Positions 1 through 11,317 are shown, counted from the first letter of the stretch. The stretch: DNA of 64,000 bases from Cryoendolithus antarcticus (GCA_002077065.1 NAJO01000069.1:79372-143371); one strand, 5' to 3'. Program-made: numbers and translations. Notes: generated by a model not told the origin, from the sequence alone.

Positions 1-226
1 CAATCACAGTCGGCACCAAGCCCGCCCAAAGTGCGCCTGCCAAGTTGAGGACATCGCCAGCGGCCCAAATGAGGAGGAAAGGCAGGGAGATGCCGTCCGC
101 GTTGCCGTTAGTGTAGTTCTCGAGGAGCTGCGGGACGAGGAGGAAGATCCAGGACGCGAGGGAGATGGAGCCGAAGATGCCGGAGAGGGCTTCGTGAGGG
201 GTGAGGGTGACTGCCATATTGAACAT
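1..226 (-). CDS. PQ-loop repeat protein (vacuolar/lysosomal amino acid transporter type), 5' part only
   Basis: The minus-strand frame is open from the ATG at 226 (or the in-frame ATG at 217) to the window edge, so only the first 75 or so residues are present. They contain a PQ-loop repeat: a hydrophobic stretch with Pro-Gln at about residues 32-33, then LLENYTNG, DGISLPFLLIW and GDVLNLAGALWAG. This is the usual signature of the Ypq/PQLC2/Rtc2 family, which exports cationic amino acids from the vacuole. Full members have seven membrane segments and two PQ loops; the rest lies outside the window. The family is clear; substrate and location are inferred. Confidence 0.85.
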   Translation of the reverse strand, partial: MFNMAVTLTPHEALSGIFGSISLASWIFLLVPQLLENYTNGNADGISLPFLLIWAAGDVLNLAGALWAGLVPTVI

Positions 227-560
227 GATCGGGCGGAGGGTGGTGACACAGTGGAGTGGAGCGGAGAGGGAGGTCAACTTTGGTCTATGTTGAGGGAATC
301 GAAGGCAGAAAATGCATTGAGACTCGAAATGGATAAGGCACGCGACAAGGTTTGAGCTCTCCACTGCGCTGGGATCGGTCCGGCTTTACCTTTGTCCGGC
401 GTCGATGACCTGCCTCTTCCTCGCTTGATGAATTGCCGTCTTTGCCATCTACCGTACGTGCATGCTGATCTCACATTGATCTTCGAGTGATGCGTGGGCT
501 AGGTCTCTTCGTCCGTGAACAACATGTAAGTTCTTAGTGTCCAGCTCCTCGCACTTTATC
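227..560. other. Intergenic region, divergent promoters
   Basis: No supported gene. This 334-base stretch separates two divergently transcribed genes, so it should carry both promoters. No distinct site was recognised. Confidence 0.6.
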
Positions 561-1877
561 ATGTCAACGTCCGAGCCGTTTAACATCGCCATCATCGGCG
601 GTGGCATTGGAGGCCTCTTCGCAGCTCTCTGCATTCATCACCACGTCTCTCTTCTTCCTACCTCCCAAGCCCGGACTGTCAAGATCTCGGTATACGAGCA
701 ATCTTCTGCCTACCGCGAGATCGGCGCCGGTGTAGGCTTAGGTGTCAACGCAGCCAGACTAGTGCACAAGCTTGGCCTAGGTGACAAGCTGAACGCCATC
801 GCCGGTCATCGACAGGGCATCTGGATCACGTTTCGACGGTTTGATGATGGCGGAGAGGTAGTCACAGTGCCAGTGAAGGATGATGACGTCGTAAGGCAAG
901 CGCCATGTGCGAGGAGCGATCTACTGGCGATCCTGAAGAATGCAGTCGAGGACCGGTATGCCGCAAAGCTCCTCACAAGCAAAGAGTGCCTTCGCATCGA
1001 GGAGCTAGACGCCTCCACAACTCGCCTACAGTTCTCCGACTCCACCTCTGCTACGGCCAATCTAGTGCTAGCAAGCGATGGCATCCACTCCGCAACTCTG
1101 CACCAGATGCTCCCAGCTACACCACCTCCACCTCCATCTTCGCAGATCGCATACCGCGCTGTGCTTCCCACCTCAGATCTGCCCTTCTGGCCCTACAATT
1201 CCTACTCAGCCTGCTGGATCGCAGAAGGAAGACACTTCCTGACCTTCCCGATCAGCTCGAACAAAGCACTCAACATTGTGGCCTTTGTCGCGAAGTCATC
1301 CGAAGAGATCGCCAAGCTAGGGGCGGAGGAGAGCTGGGTCTCGACTTGCTCGCGGAACGAAGTCGACAAGGACTTTGCTGGCTTCGAGAAGACTGTGCAG
1401 AAGCTGATCGAGCTTATGCCGGAGGAGGTGAGTAGATGGAAGATCCACGATCGCGATCCGCTGCATCAGTGGCACTTCATGGGAGGGAAGGTGGCGCTGC
1501 TCGGGGATGCTGCACATGCTATGCTGCCACATCTCGGCGCTGGAGCAGGGCAGGCGATGGAAGATGGATGGGTGCTTGGGCGAGTCGTAGCGGATCATCT
1601 CGCTGCTTCATCTTCCGTTCCGGAGTCATCGCAGTTCAAAAGCTTGTCAGGAACAATGGATCTGTATCAAGCAGCCCGTCTCCCGCGAGCGCAGAAGACG
1701 CAGAAAGGTAGCAGAGCTGCAGGACTGAACTATGAGCTAATCGGAGAAGGTATGGAGGGCTTGAGCTTTGAGGCACGACTAGAGATGATGGCTGAGGGCA
1801 CAAGTACGAGGATGAAGTCGATCTGGGAAGAGGATCTGGATGAGACTTATGAGAGGTGTAGAGACGGGGGAACATAG
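561..1877 (+). CDS. FAD-dependent monooxygenase, salicylate hydroxylase-like
   Basis: An intron-free 438-residue flavoprotein of the aromatic-ring hydroxylase group. The N-terminal Rossmann motif is IIGGGIGGL at about residues 11-19. A DG motif (ASDGIHS) lies near 173. The FAD-ribityl GD motif (LLGDAAHAMLPHLGAGAGQA) lies near 313-332. The ATG at 561 is chosen because it starts just before the FAD fold; the frame extends eight codons further 5' with no ATG. Members hydroxylate salicylate or similar aromatic acids with NAD(P)H, or act in secondary metabolism. No biosynthetic neighbours are visible, so the substrate is unknown. The C-terminus is rather short after the GD motif, and a small 3' intron cannot be excluded. 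Confidence 0.85.
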   Translation: MSTSEPFNIAIIGGGIGGLFAALCIHHHVSLLPTSQARTVKISVYEQSSAYREIGAGVGLGVNAARLVHKLGLGDKLNAIAGHRQGIWITFRRFDDGGEVVTVPVKDDDVVRQAPCARSDLLAILKNAVEDRYAAKLLTSKECLRIEELDASTTRLQFSDSTSATANLVLASDGIHSATLHQMLPATPPPPPSSQIAYRAVLPTSDLPFWPYNSYSACWIAEGRHFLTFPISSNKALNIVAFVAKSSEEIAKLGAEESWVSTCSRNEVDKDFAGFEKTVQKLIELMPEEVSRWKIHDRDPLHQWHFMGGKVALLGDAAHAMLPHLGAGAGQAMEDGWVLGRVVADHLAASSSVPESSQFKSLSGTMDLYQAARLPRAQKTQKGSRAAGLNYELIGEGMEGLSFEARLEMMAEGTSTRMKSIWEEDLDETYERCRDGGT

Positions 1878-2979
1878 CTGGGACGTACCGCGATAGTGCA
1901 GCGCAAGAACTTTGGCATGCTGCAGGACTAGATCTTGATGCCTTCTTACATGATCGGCCGTTGTGGGATCCAGTACGAAAGAGATTCAGGTTGAGTGAAG
2001 CTACCTTCGAACATTATCTTAGTGTTGACGTTTGCTGGACGCTGGGATCTTCGTACGCTGAACGACCGGATAGGCTCGCGCCGTTGACCTGACTGAAAAG
2101 CGCTGCGATGGATGACAAGCCTCAGATGATCACGATGGATCGTTGTCATAACAGACTGCGGCATATCCTACGTGTCGACATGACGTCTCTCAAGCTGTCT
2201 CAGGAGCCACATGTTCATATAGCATGTCTGACAACGGCGTGCGGTTATGCACGGCCGTTATCATAAAGAGCATTGATTAATGACTACTTACAGAACAAGG
2301 TAAGACACTGATTTCAACTTCCGCAACTCAGTCGGAGGATTTCACATTGAAGTCTCGAAACAACGTTCATGTTGTCTATTCTTGGCTTTGTTTTGTTACG
2401 GGCTTGGCGCGCGCCTCCGGACTCTGACATGGAGATCCCGAAGGATTCAGTGAACCCGAACACGATCGCAACTTACTGTAAAACAGACTATTGTGGCTAC
2501 CACAGCAGCCAACTTCGCGACACAGCCGCGACGCAGTGCTTGCCGCGAACGGACTGCCGGCTGAAGTCGACGTGCTGCCCGCATTCGAACTCTCTCCAGA
2601 TCTGTGATGGCATGCATGTGGGGTAAAGAAAGCGTGCGGCCCCCGATCTGCAACGGCAAACGGTAAGCCAATCCCCGTCACGTCACACCACCATGCACAT
2701 GCACGGTCACGGCATGACTTCACCCCCAGGAAGCAATGATGGAGTAGGCTCCCCGCACGCTGCACCAACATCTCAATTGTAGCACGCTGTGACACTGCAC
2801 TGCCTTGTCGTTGTGTGAGCCTCAGGTCAGATCGTCGTCAATGTTGTAGTTCATCTTTCACCGGCACCCTCAGCACCGCCCCGAATCCTACCAAATCCGC
2901 GCCGCAGGAGCTGAGCTGCGCTTGTCAGCCTTGCACAGCACTGCGATATACCCTCTCACCACGCCTGGAGCCTGCGAAG
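1878..2979. other. Intergenic region
   Basis: About 1.1 kb without a supportable gene. Open frames on both strands are short, rich in Cys/Ser/Arg and lack motifs. The 3' end of the stretch should be the promoter of the next gene. Confidence 0.5.
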
Positions 2980-4302
2980 ATGGACAAACGACAGCAGGAC
3001 GGTCCTCCGTCCCAGTACTACAGCAGCATCATGTCTGCGCGGGCATCAAGGCTCTCGCAATTGGCGGCAGACAGTAGTGCGAGTGTCGCCAGTGCTGCGA
3101 GTGTTGCGAGTGTGGCATCGGAAGCGAGCGCTGCAAATGCGACGCCAACGGACAATGCAGATGCGTCAACTACTGCGCTGGAGACGAGCATAGGACTGGA
3201 CAGTGCTACGACAATCGATATCGGAGGTACGCCGACGCAGGCGACGGATGGAGGTGTGTCGCAGACGGACAGCAGCGTAGCTGCGCAGACTTCGAGCTCG
3301 GAGACTGGTGCGGTTGTAGGAGGGGCAGCAACATCGAACACACAGTCAAGTGCGACTCAACAAAGCACACCATCTACAACACCCGCACCGACGACGTTCA
3401 GCACGAGCATACACAGCGCAGGCTCAGCAGCCTGGGAGAACGGCCCTTCAACGCACGACTCCTCAGCCTCGCCAACACCGACAACAATCTCTTCTTCATC
3501 CTCAACAGCCACCCCGGTAGCACATGGTTTCAATGCCCTGTCTCCCGGTGCTAGAGGAGCAGTCGTCTTCGTCCCGCTAGTCATCGCACTCTTCCTCCTC
3601 TTCGCCATCCCGGTCTTCCTCCGCAGACGACGAAATCGCCGGAATGCCGCAGCTGGTATTGCGTCTGACTCGAGTCTTCTCCCACCCATGGCCATGCTAG
3701 GCAAGAAGAATCACCGCTCAACACCCTCCACTGCACCGATCATGACGGGAGAAGAAAACAGGACTTACTACACTGGTCTTGATACTTCATCCTCTCGTAT
3801 GTCTTCTCAGCGAACAAGTGGACCTTCAGGCGAGAGCCAGATGGCGAACGGGACGTTCTACGAGCCGCCGCCAGCTTACAAGAAACCTACATCCAGTCTC
3901 GAGGCTGAGATGACGGCTGCCAACACTGGCTCACCACCTGGCTACTCGCACGCCTTGCCACCTGCTCTCGTGTTGCCGACCATCTCCCATAGTGCGGACC
4001 ACGAGCCGTTCGACCCGTTCAACGACCCACCCTCACCAGTCGTCTCTGTCGTCTCGCCTCTGCGAGAAGTGCCAGAAGCTGCAGGTGGACTAGCAGCGGC
4101 TGAGAGGCCAGGCACGAGCAGAAGTCACAGCGCCATGAGCGTCACGAGTGATGCGTACAGCGACACGGCTAGTGTGCATTCTGCACGAGCTGCGCGGAGG
4201 AGCGTGGGTGGTGCTGTATTTGTGGCGAGGGGAAGGGGAAGTGATCCGTTTGCTGATGAGAGGAGGAGTGGAGAAGGGAGTGGTAATGTGAGCCCGATAT
4301 GA
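2980..4302 (+). CDS. Ser/Thr-rich single-pass membrane protein, hypothetical
   Basis: A 440-residue protein. The first 190 or so residues are almost entirely Ser, Thr, Ala and Gly, as in heavily O-mannosylated wall or surface stalks. One membrane segment (VVFVPLVIALFLLFAIPVFL, about residues 195-214) follows, stopped by the basic cluster RRRRNRR. The remaining 220 residues form a disordered cytoplasmic tail rich in Pro, Ser and acidic residues. This layout resembles Mid2/Wsc-type sensors, but no Cys-rich head and no signal peptide are visible, so it may be a type III protein. The ATG at 2980 is the first in frame; the frame is open upstream without one. Function is not recognised. Confidence 0.6.
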   Translation: MDKRQQDGPPSQYYSSIMSARASRLSQLAADSSASVASAASVASVASEASAANATPTDNADASTTALETSIGLDSATTIDIGGTPTQATDGGVSQTDSSVAAQTSSSETGAVVGGAATSNTQSSATQQSTPSTTPAPTTFSTSIHSAGSAAWENGPSTHDSSASPTPTTISSSSSTATPVAHGFNALSPGARGAVVFVPLVIALFLLFAIPVFLRRRRNRRNAAAGIASDSSLLPPMAMLGKKNHRSTPSTAPIMTGEENRTYYTGLDTSSSRMSSQRTSGPSGESQMANGTFYEPPPAYKKPTSSLEAEMTAANTGSPPGYSHALPPALVLPTISHSADHEPFDPFNDPPSPVVSVVSPLREVPEAAGGLAAAERPGTSRSHSAMSVTSDAYSDTASVHSARAARRSVGGAVFVARGRGSDPFADERRSGEGSGNVSPI

Positions 4303-4999
4303 TAGCACATATGGGTATCGGCGTTGTGAGATTTGCTTGATGGAAATGAGCAATTTAGGTACTATGGCCTGATGACTTGGACGTGACGGGGAGGGCTAGC
4401 GAAGAGGCTTTTCTAGTGAATGTGACAAGTACATACGACACGAAACCCTTGTTCACATACCAGCCCCTGCCGCTTTCCCACAGGCGTACATGCCCGTTAC
4501 ACAGCCAGATGGGCGGGAGCGCCAAGAACGGAGCATCCCGGGTGCCCTTCCAGCCGTTCGCCAACATGAGCACAGCGATGCCCAGCTGCACTTCCTCTTC
4601 ATACCTCATCCTCCAATCGACCTCATGTACGCTTCAACAGGCGGTATTGTGTTCGAAATAGCCCTAAATTCAACATGGTCAGCTGACGAGACAGTATGTC
4701 GCGCCAGAGCGTTGTGTGCACACCTCAGCTGTGGCGGTCATGCAGCTTCGCTGTGGTGGCGTTGCTGCGGGCACAGCCTCTTACATTGGACGAAGATGCA
4801 GCGTTTACATCCGACTGAGCACTGCAGCGTGGTCAACGATGATATTTGCAGATTACGAGCGATCTGATCATGTCGATTGACATCGATGCGTAGCAGCAGG
4901 CTGGAGACGAAGCACGTGGAACATTGAGATCATCTTCAACCGACACGTTCAACCCTTCGGACTCCGTGTTTCCTGTCATATTGTCGATGCTTGCACACC
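4303..4999. other. Upstream region of HET gene 1, partly duplicated
   Basis: No gene is supported. From about 4500 the sequence matches the region before the second HET gene (from about 7893). Shared blocks include GGAGCATCCCGGGTG and ACCTCAGCTGTGG and the stretch GTGGTGGCGTTGCTGC. The two copies do not keep a common reading frame, so the likeness is probably promoter DNA carried along by the duplication. Confidence 0.6.
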
Positions 5000-7282
5000 A
5001 TGGAACACTCTGCAGTTCGGCCCTTCGTGTACGACCAGCTTACGGATCCCAGAACTCATATCCGCCTACTTCAGGTCTTCAAGCCCACGTCAGACAGCGT
5101 TTGCCGTTGCAGTTTGACTTCCTGGACAATACCGGCAGTCTTCCCCTACACAGCAATCTCGTATGCCTGGGGCGATCCGGCAGAAGTCGTCGACATCGTC
5201 GTCAACGGCGCACGAATGACTGTCCACAGCAACTGTGCCTACACCCTTGCCCAGATGAGCGCCTACACTTACTATTGGATCGATGCCATCTGCATTGATC
5301 AATCTAACGATGTTGAGAAGAGTGCCCAGGTGCAGATGATGGGGGCAATCTATCGCGATGCGCATATGGTATTGGCGTGTGTGGGACCTCATGTCGAAGC
5401 CGACAACAGCCGTATGTTGTGCAAGTATCTGCGCGATCACGAGTCCACGCTGCGCGAGTTCGCAGACAAAATCGAGCCGGGGCAGGGAGTAGCCAGATTT
5501 CCTGTTATCACGTCCGGATCACCCGGAGCTGCTTTGCTGAAGAAGTTTGCGGCAGTGAGGTATTACTCCGTACTCAACCTGCAGGAGCCCATGCTTCGGG
5601 CGCTTCTTGCGATGTTGCAACGCCCCTATTTCTTACGCACATGGGTTGCTCAGGAGCTCTACATGGCAAGAAAGCCTGCTCTGCGGTGTGGCTCGGACGT
5701 CTGCGATCTTGCTGCATTGACCGGATTACTAGTTCACGCCACTCATGACGATCCATACTGGATCAACACCAACCGGATTCGCGCTCTAGAGACGCAACAC
5801 TGGCTTGGATACAAGCAGGACCCTGGCTCCAAACCTCCGCGCACGCCTCAAATGTCAGAGTCTTGGCCCGATCTCTCCGAAAAGCTGATTGAGCATGTAA
5901 GCATCCCCGCGCTGGCCTGTAGGCGCCACGATCAGCCACTGAGCTTGCAGACCATCATGCTGGAGACTGCTCACCTGCAATGTGCGGACCCTCGCGACAA
6001 GATCTACGCACTTCTGAGCATGTTGAGGCCGAAGTGCGCCCGGCTCATCGAGGTTGATTACCGGAAGACGATGTTCGAGCTGGTGACCGGTGTCATCCCG
6101 CTAATGTTCGAGGAGAATGTCCGAGATCATAGATTATCGGAGGAGATCAAGATGGGCTATTTGAAGATGGCGTTGGTCATGTACGATCTGTCTAGAACTG
6201 TGGATGTGAAGGTGACTGACTCGGCTTATATGGCTGCGATCGCAGTGCGCACGATTTCGATTCGCAGCGCTGTCGAAACGAAGCCTGCCAGCTGTAAGCT
6301 GCTGGGCAGATTCAAGCAGATCGTTCGGGAGTCGATGATCAAGTCCCACCATAAAATTTGCCAAGGTAGGTCCGATGAAATACGTCCAAAGATTGCAGTT
6401 TCGGACACGAAGACCAGCGAATCCGACTTCGGGAACACCCGGCCGCGCATGAGATTGGCTGGATGGAGGGGAGTCCAGATCTGGCAGACCGAGACTGGAT
6501 GGATTTGTAGCGTACAGGAAGATTCAGTGATATCGAAAGATCTGCGATACCCGCCACAGGAAGAATTGGTGGAGATCAAGGACACCGCGGGCAGGATTCA
6601 GGCCGTGGTACCCAACACTGTTCGCGCTCGCGACTGGATTCTGCAGCGTTGTGAAGGTCAATTCCCCGGGCTGGTCGTTCGTAAGGACGCGCAGGGCAGC
6701 TGTAAGATCATCAGCACAGCAATCATCACTGGGCCCTTGCCGCCACGCGACAAGTTTTGGAGTGACGAACCATCGCCATCGACGGAGCATCCTTTCACTG
6801 TCGATTTCGACGACGAGGACTTTACGACACTGTTCTACCATCACATGCATTTCGTTTCGGTTGAATGGAATCCGTCAGTTTCGTGGAAACAATCGGGATC
6901 AGCGATACTTGTGTCGAACATGACTTCTAGTCCGAAGGATGACATTGACGACTCGCCAGCGGAGATCCGAAAATGGATTCAGGACAGGTACGCCAATCCA
7001 TACGCACAGCCAGACTACGACGTACATAAAGATCCGAACCGACGACAATCGCCACTTCTCTCCACACGCACTCGGCAGGACTTTGAGCGGTACTTCAGCG
7101 TAGGTGTGTGTCACCGCCCTGGATCGTCGCATGCGAAGGTGTCGGCGGAGAAGGAGCCTAGCCTCGCCGTGACGACATTACAAGACAATGGCGCGGCGGA
7201 GAACGCAGAATTGAGCGCTGTGTCTTCTTCATCGACTCCACCGACTGGTGGCCTCGGCCACAACTGGAGATATTGCGTATAG
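5000..7282 (+). CDS. HET-domain protein 1 (heterokaryon-incompatibility type)
   Basis: An intron-free 760-residue protein with an N-terminal HET domain. Its hallmarks are AISYAWGD at about residues 52-59 and WIDAICIDQ at 93-101, followed by QVQMMGAIYRDA. HET domains trigger cell death when incompatible fungal individuals fuse, and some members may act in general stress or immune responses. The C-terminal two thirds has no recognised repeat domain and ends with YFSVGVCHRP, which the neighbouring paralog keeps. The ATG at 5000 aligns with the second gene's start. The role in incompatibility is inferred; many HET genes have no known phenotype. Confidence 0.9.
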   Translation: MEHSAVRPFVYDQLTDPRTHIRLLQVFKPTSDSVCRCSLTSWTIPAVFPYTAISYAWGDPAEVVDIVVNGARMTVHSNCAYTLAQMSAYTYYWIDAICIDQSNDVEKSAQVQMMGAIYRDAHMVLACVGPHVEADNSRMLCKYLRDHESTLREFADKIEPGQGVARFPVITSGSPGAALLKKFAAVRYYSVLNLQEPMLRALLAMLQRPYFLRTWVAQELYMARKPALRCGSDVCDLAALTGLLVHATHDDPYWINTNRIRALETQHWLGYKQDPGSKPPRTPQMSESWPDLSEKLIEHVSIPALACRRHDQPLSLQTIMLETAHLQCADPRDKIYALLSMLRPKCARLIEVDYRKTMFELVTGVIPLMFEENVRDHRLSEEIKMGYLKMALVMYDLSRTVDVKVTDSAYMAAIAVRTISIRSAVETKPASCKLLGRFKQIVRESMIKSHHKICQGRSDEIRPKIAVSDTKTSESDFGNTRPRMRLAGWRGVQIWQTETGWICSVQEDSVISKDLRYPPQEELVEIKDTAGRIQAVVPNTVRARDWILQRCEGQFPGLVVRKDAQGSCKIISTAIITGPLPPRDKFWSDEPSPSTEHPFTVDFDDEDFTTLFYHHMHFVSVEWNPSVSWKQSGSAILVSNMTSSPKDDIDDSPAEIRKWIQDRYANPYAQPDYDVHKDPNRRQSPLLSTRTRQDFERYFSVGVCHRPGSSHAKVSAEKEPSLAVTTLQDNGAAENAELSAVSSSSTPPTGGLGHNWRYCV

Positions 7283-8379
7283 CCTCCTTGCCAACATAGG
7301 CGCGCTAGTCACAGAGGCAACGGGAGTGGCTCGCTGTCGTGGAGTCGATGCTTCCATGCCCAAGCTGCGATCACCCCTCGGCCCTCCTCAAACCCATACC
7401 GGCCGTTGGTGACGCTCCCAACCCTGATACCACTGTAAAATCTCGCCTGACGGCAGACAGAGATGCCACGTTCGGATCCAAGTCATAGTTGATCTGGTCT
7501 GGCGCCGCCGCGTTCTGGCTGAAAACACATAGTCTGTCAGTCTTCACAGGAAATCCAGTTTCGAATCACCCGGTATCGCCTCTTGCTCTTGATAATCAAC
7601 TGGCTCCGACATTGGGCGTGCTTGAGAAATGAGCAGCTTTCGCACGTTCAGGTCCGCGTCTACTCTGGACAATCTACGTCTCCGCGTAGTAGACGATCGT
7701 CCGCAGTGTAACGGATGCGTTAGGTGTCTCAAAGGATTGACACGTATCACCATCATTGGGCACAGGTATTGAATGGACTACTCAGTCGAGCCGGCGATGA
7801 GCAGATATGAAATGAGCTGATTGGTACAAGCCATGGGAATCTGCCCACCATGTCTCCTAGCTACATAGCTGTGCGTACGCTTCATCAATGCTGTAGTCTG
7901 CGGCCAGATGGCAGCAACGCCAAGACCGGAGCATCCCGGGTGTCTTCCGCCCGTCCGCCAGCAAGAACCCAGCGATGCCCCATCTGCTGTACCTCCTCAT
8001 CGATCATCCTGACTTCATGGAATTTCAATAGTCGACAGTATGCCGCAGAGCCATATATTCAACATGTTCGGTTTGCGGGACAGCATTCTACACCACTTGC
8101 ACAGCAATGTGCGAACACCTCAGCTGTGGTGCCCATGCAACAGCCATGTGGTGGCGTTGCTGCAGACACAGCCACTCTCCGGTATAAGCGCTGGTACATG
8201 TGCACTGGAAGTGCAGCCTTCAGTGCAAGCATCATGACCATGGCTGCACGACTTTTTGAGCGAGGTACAATGGTGAATGCCATGACAACGCCGATGCCCT
8301 AAAGATAAGGCATTGAATGTGCATAAGCCTCGCGCATTGCAGCATTGGAGAAACCCGGTTTCCCGGGTTCGTCTCGACT
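7283..8379. other. Spacer between the HET paralogs
   Basis: The first 600 bases hold nothing recognised. From about 7893 the sequence is a diverged copy of the upstream region of HET gene 1. An ATG frame at 7850-8302 is not conserved in the other copy and is not called. A short inverted repeat, AACCCGG-TTTC-CCGGGTT, lies just before the next start codon. Confidence 0.55.
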
Positions 8380-10419
8380 ATGGAAACGCTATCGGCAGGT
8401 TCAATCTTCAGACATGACCGACTACCGGACGCGAAGACCCACATCCGTCTCCTCGAAGTGCTCACAGCTCGATCAGACGCCATCACTGAATGCAGGCTTA
8501 CTTACTGGGCGGTCGCAGCGGCCCCGCCGTACATCGCCATCTCTTACACATGGGGTGATCCTCTGGAGGTCTCTGAGATCATTGTGAATGCTGCTAAGCT
8601 GGAGGTGCGCAACAACTGCGTACAAGTGCTGCGCCAAGCAAATCATCACGGCCCTGGCTACTACTGGGTGGACGCAATCTGTATCAACCAGCTTGACGAT
8701 CAGGAAAAGAGCAGTCAAGTCAAAATGATGGGTGCTATCTTCCGGAAGGCGACGACAGTGCTCGCCTGCGTTGGCGTTCACTCAACGGCAGATGACAGCA
8801 TTTACCTTTGCAAGTTCTTGAGGAAGCATGAACGGACACTGCTTGATTACGCGCAGTTCGAACGCATATACGATATCAAATTTACTCTGCCCTGGATCGC
8901 GCGATCTGCGTGGTGGCGCTTTCGCCACTCCCTCAAAGTGCAGACTCGTGTGCTCCGCGCTCTTTTCGCGCTCATCAGCCGTCCGTATTTCCGACGAGCT
9001 TGGGTGGCTCAAGAGATTTTTGGGGCCACCGAGCCTGTCATGTACTGCGACATGGACACTTGTGCTGTCTCGTCGATCGCAGCTCTGATCATCATCAGTT
9101 CTTGGAACGACGAGAAATGGTTCTCCAGATTTGCAGCCAAGCTCCACATCTCTAGCCGACCAGGGCATTCGTGGCTACGCCAGCGCGTCTTTGCATCGAG
9201 CTTGGAAGCCTGTGAAAAGCTTAACGGTCTAGAGGAAACCGTGTCTAAGTTCACGCACAACGCAACCACTGTCGCTTCTCTCGCGCATCGGAACCCGGAT
9301 CGACATTTTGACCTGACAACTGCGATGATGGATAGTATGTTCACGAATGCAGAGGATCCTCGCGACAAGATATATGCTATGATGGGTTTGCTTAAGCCTG
9401 ATACTAGGGCAATGATTGTAGTGGACTACAGCTACACGGCATTTGAGCTCGCCACAGGTTTCATTTCAGTTATTTTGAACTGTCGCGAGCGCGGTTTCGA
9501 AGAACCCGCATGGCTGAACGACCGCTACATGTATATCCTCGGCTTGACGCTCAAGATCGAAGCTTCCGACCCAGCCTTACTCGCCGAGATCGCTGGCCGT
9601 GTCAATACACCACTCGCACGAGCCGCGAAGCCCGCTAAACTGCGTCGTCGGATACGCATGAGTGGCTGGACAGGTCTTCAGGTGCATGATCTTGACGGTG
9701 CGCGGTTCTACGTCGAAGCTGGCACTAATACGCCCGACCTGAAGAACAGTACTGCATCGCGACAGGCGTTCAAGACCGTCATATATGACGCAGCTGGCAG
9801 CTCTATAGCCGTGGTCGCACACAACGTACTTCCCGGCGATTGGATCGTACAGATGAGTGCCGCGGAACGCCAAGCACGACCAGGTGTCGTCCTTCGCAAG
9901 TGTGCAGGATGTGAACACTTTGAGATCATCTGTCCGGCAATCCTATTGCGATCGTTTTCAAAAGATACACAAACTACGAGATTCACGATGGACTTCGATC
10001 TATGGGACTTCTCGACGATGCTGTATCTGTACCGAGCATACTTTGCGACTAGGCTACCTAAACTGCAGATACTCGCAGATCCTCGTGGAGTAACTCTATC
10101 GCGATCACGCTCGCTGGACAGGGAGATGGGCAAGGCCACAAATCGCTATGCTCGTCAGCTGGAGACTTCCTCCGCGTCGCGATCGCACTCGCTGGACAGG
10201 GAGCAAACGGCGGCCTCAGATCGCCATGATCGTCACGCACGCGTCGTGGAGCCCAGAGTGAGTGACATAGCAGATCCTCCGACTCAACTCCCCTTTGTCG
10301 CTCCATTGCCAGAGCCGCCCATAGACGACCGCAGTGACGACGACTTCTGGCAGTACTTCAGTGTTGCTGTATGCCACCGGCCGAAGTCATCATTTGCGGC
10401 GAGAGAGGAAGCTAGTTGA
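8380..10419 (+). CDS. HET-domain protein 2, tandem paralog
   Basis: An intron-free 679-residue paralog of the preceding HET gene. The HET domain shows AISYTWGD at about residues 53-60, WVDAICINQ at 96-104, then QVKMMGAIF. Similarity continues to YFSVAVCHRP near the end. The second ATG of the frame (8380) is preferred over 8317 because it aligns with the paralog's start. Near the C-terminus are two short similar stretches containing SRSLDRE and SHSLDRE, a small internal duplication. A signalling role in non-self recognition or cell death is inferred from the domain. Confidence 0.9.
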   Translation: METLSAGSIFRHDRLPDAKTHIRLLEVLTARSDAITECRLTYWAVAAAPPYIAISYTWGDPLEVSEIIVNAAKLEVRNNCVQVLRQANHHGPGYYWVDAICINQLDDQEKSSQVKMMGAIFRKATTVLACVGVHSTADDSIYLCKFLRKHERTLLDYAQFERIYDIKFTLPWIARSAWWRFRHSLKVQTRVLRALFALISRPYFRRAWVAQEIFGATEPVMYCDMDTCAVSSIAALIIISSWNDEKWFSRFAAKLHISSRPGHSWLRQRVFASSLEACEKLNGLEETVSKFTHNATTVASLAHRNPDRHFDLTTAMMDSMFTNAEDPRDKIYAMMGLLKPDTRAMIVVDYSYTAFELATGFISVILNCRERGFEEPAWLNDRYMYILGLTLKIEASDPALLAEIAGRVNTPLARAAKPAKLRRRIRMSGWTGLQVHDLDGARFYVEAGTNTPDLKNSTASRQAFKTVIYDAAGSSIAVVAHNVLPGDWIVQMSAAERQARPGVVLRKCAGCEHFEIICPAILLRSFSKDTQTTRFTMDFDLWDFSTMLYLYRAYFATRLPKLQILADPRGVTLSRSRSLDREMGKATNRYARQLETSSASRSHSLDREQTAASDRHDRHARVVEPRVSDIADPPTQLPFVAPLPEPPIDDRSDDDFWQYFSVAVCHRPKSSFAAREEAS

Positions 10420-11317
10420 TTATACACGGGAACTACAAGGATCAGATTTATCGGAACAGTGGACGACCTTCTACGCACTAGTGAACCTGTTAGGTCTGCG
10501 TGCCATCGACGCGCAACGCGAGCGACATCGCATCGCCGGGGGCTGCGAAGCACACACATCACGCCTCGATCTCGACCAAACATCATGTCGGCTCTTCTGC
10601 GGCACTGCAATCGGGCAGTCTACTGTTAGAGGTACTGCCCTAAATAGTGAGTCCTCTGGAAACGGTGTCACGGTGGTGTGACTGCTGCGACGGCGCGCAA
10701 ATCACCGACACCACATCTGCTGGTGCAATGTTGAATCAGATTTCTCGCCGCTTCGCTACTACAAGTTTTCACTTCAGCCGAAGACCATCAAAGGCATCTC
10801 CTTACGGTGACAGCAACAGACATAGAAAGTACACGGTCTCGGACCGACTACACTCAGTACTGACACGTGAAAACGCCCCGTCGCGTGCCCGCCAAGCTTC
10901 AGCACAGCTCTCCCCGCAATCCGCTAAGGCAAACCCCAGTACATTCCAGACCTTCGACGTCACTCTGGCCAGTAGGAAGCAGCCGTTATGACGACGCGGA
11001 GCAGTGTCACAAGTGGGATGATTGCTTTGCTGCGATCTGAATCTCTAGTCGTGCTGCTGATCGGCGTGCTGGTCAGCGGTTGTGATGGTGGAGACGGGAT
11101 CGAAGGGGAGAACAGGTATGTATGGGATGCCTTTCTCTTGTCTATCCTCCTTTGCTATCTTACAAACATCCAGCATCTCGCTGAAGTATAATATCCTTGC
11201 TCCCATTCCCCAAAGTCATCTCCAGCCTTGATCAGTCCGTCTACGATCCAGCCCGCAATTACTATTCAGCGACCTCGACACAGTATCAACAAATCACAGA
11301 CTCACCACAACACCACA
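10420..11317. other. Intergenic region
   Basis: About 900 bases with no supported gene. A 67-codon ATG frame at 10988 has a hydrophobic stretch but no other support and was not called. Confidence 0.5.

Larger units (their letters stand above)
4500..10419 (+). repeat. Direct tandem duplication, about 3.4 kb repeat distance, each with a HET gene and its upstream DNA
   Basis: Copy 1 runs from about 4500 to 7282 and copy 2 from about 7893 to 10419. The upstream parts match in blocks for roughly 300 bases. The encoded proteins are collinear from the first residues (both have THIRLL before the HET domain) to the C-terminus (YFSVGVCHRP against YFSVAVCHRP). Divergence is considerable, so the duplication is old. 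The left boundary is approximate. Confidence 0.7.
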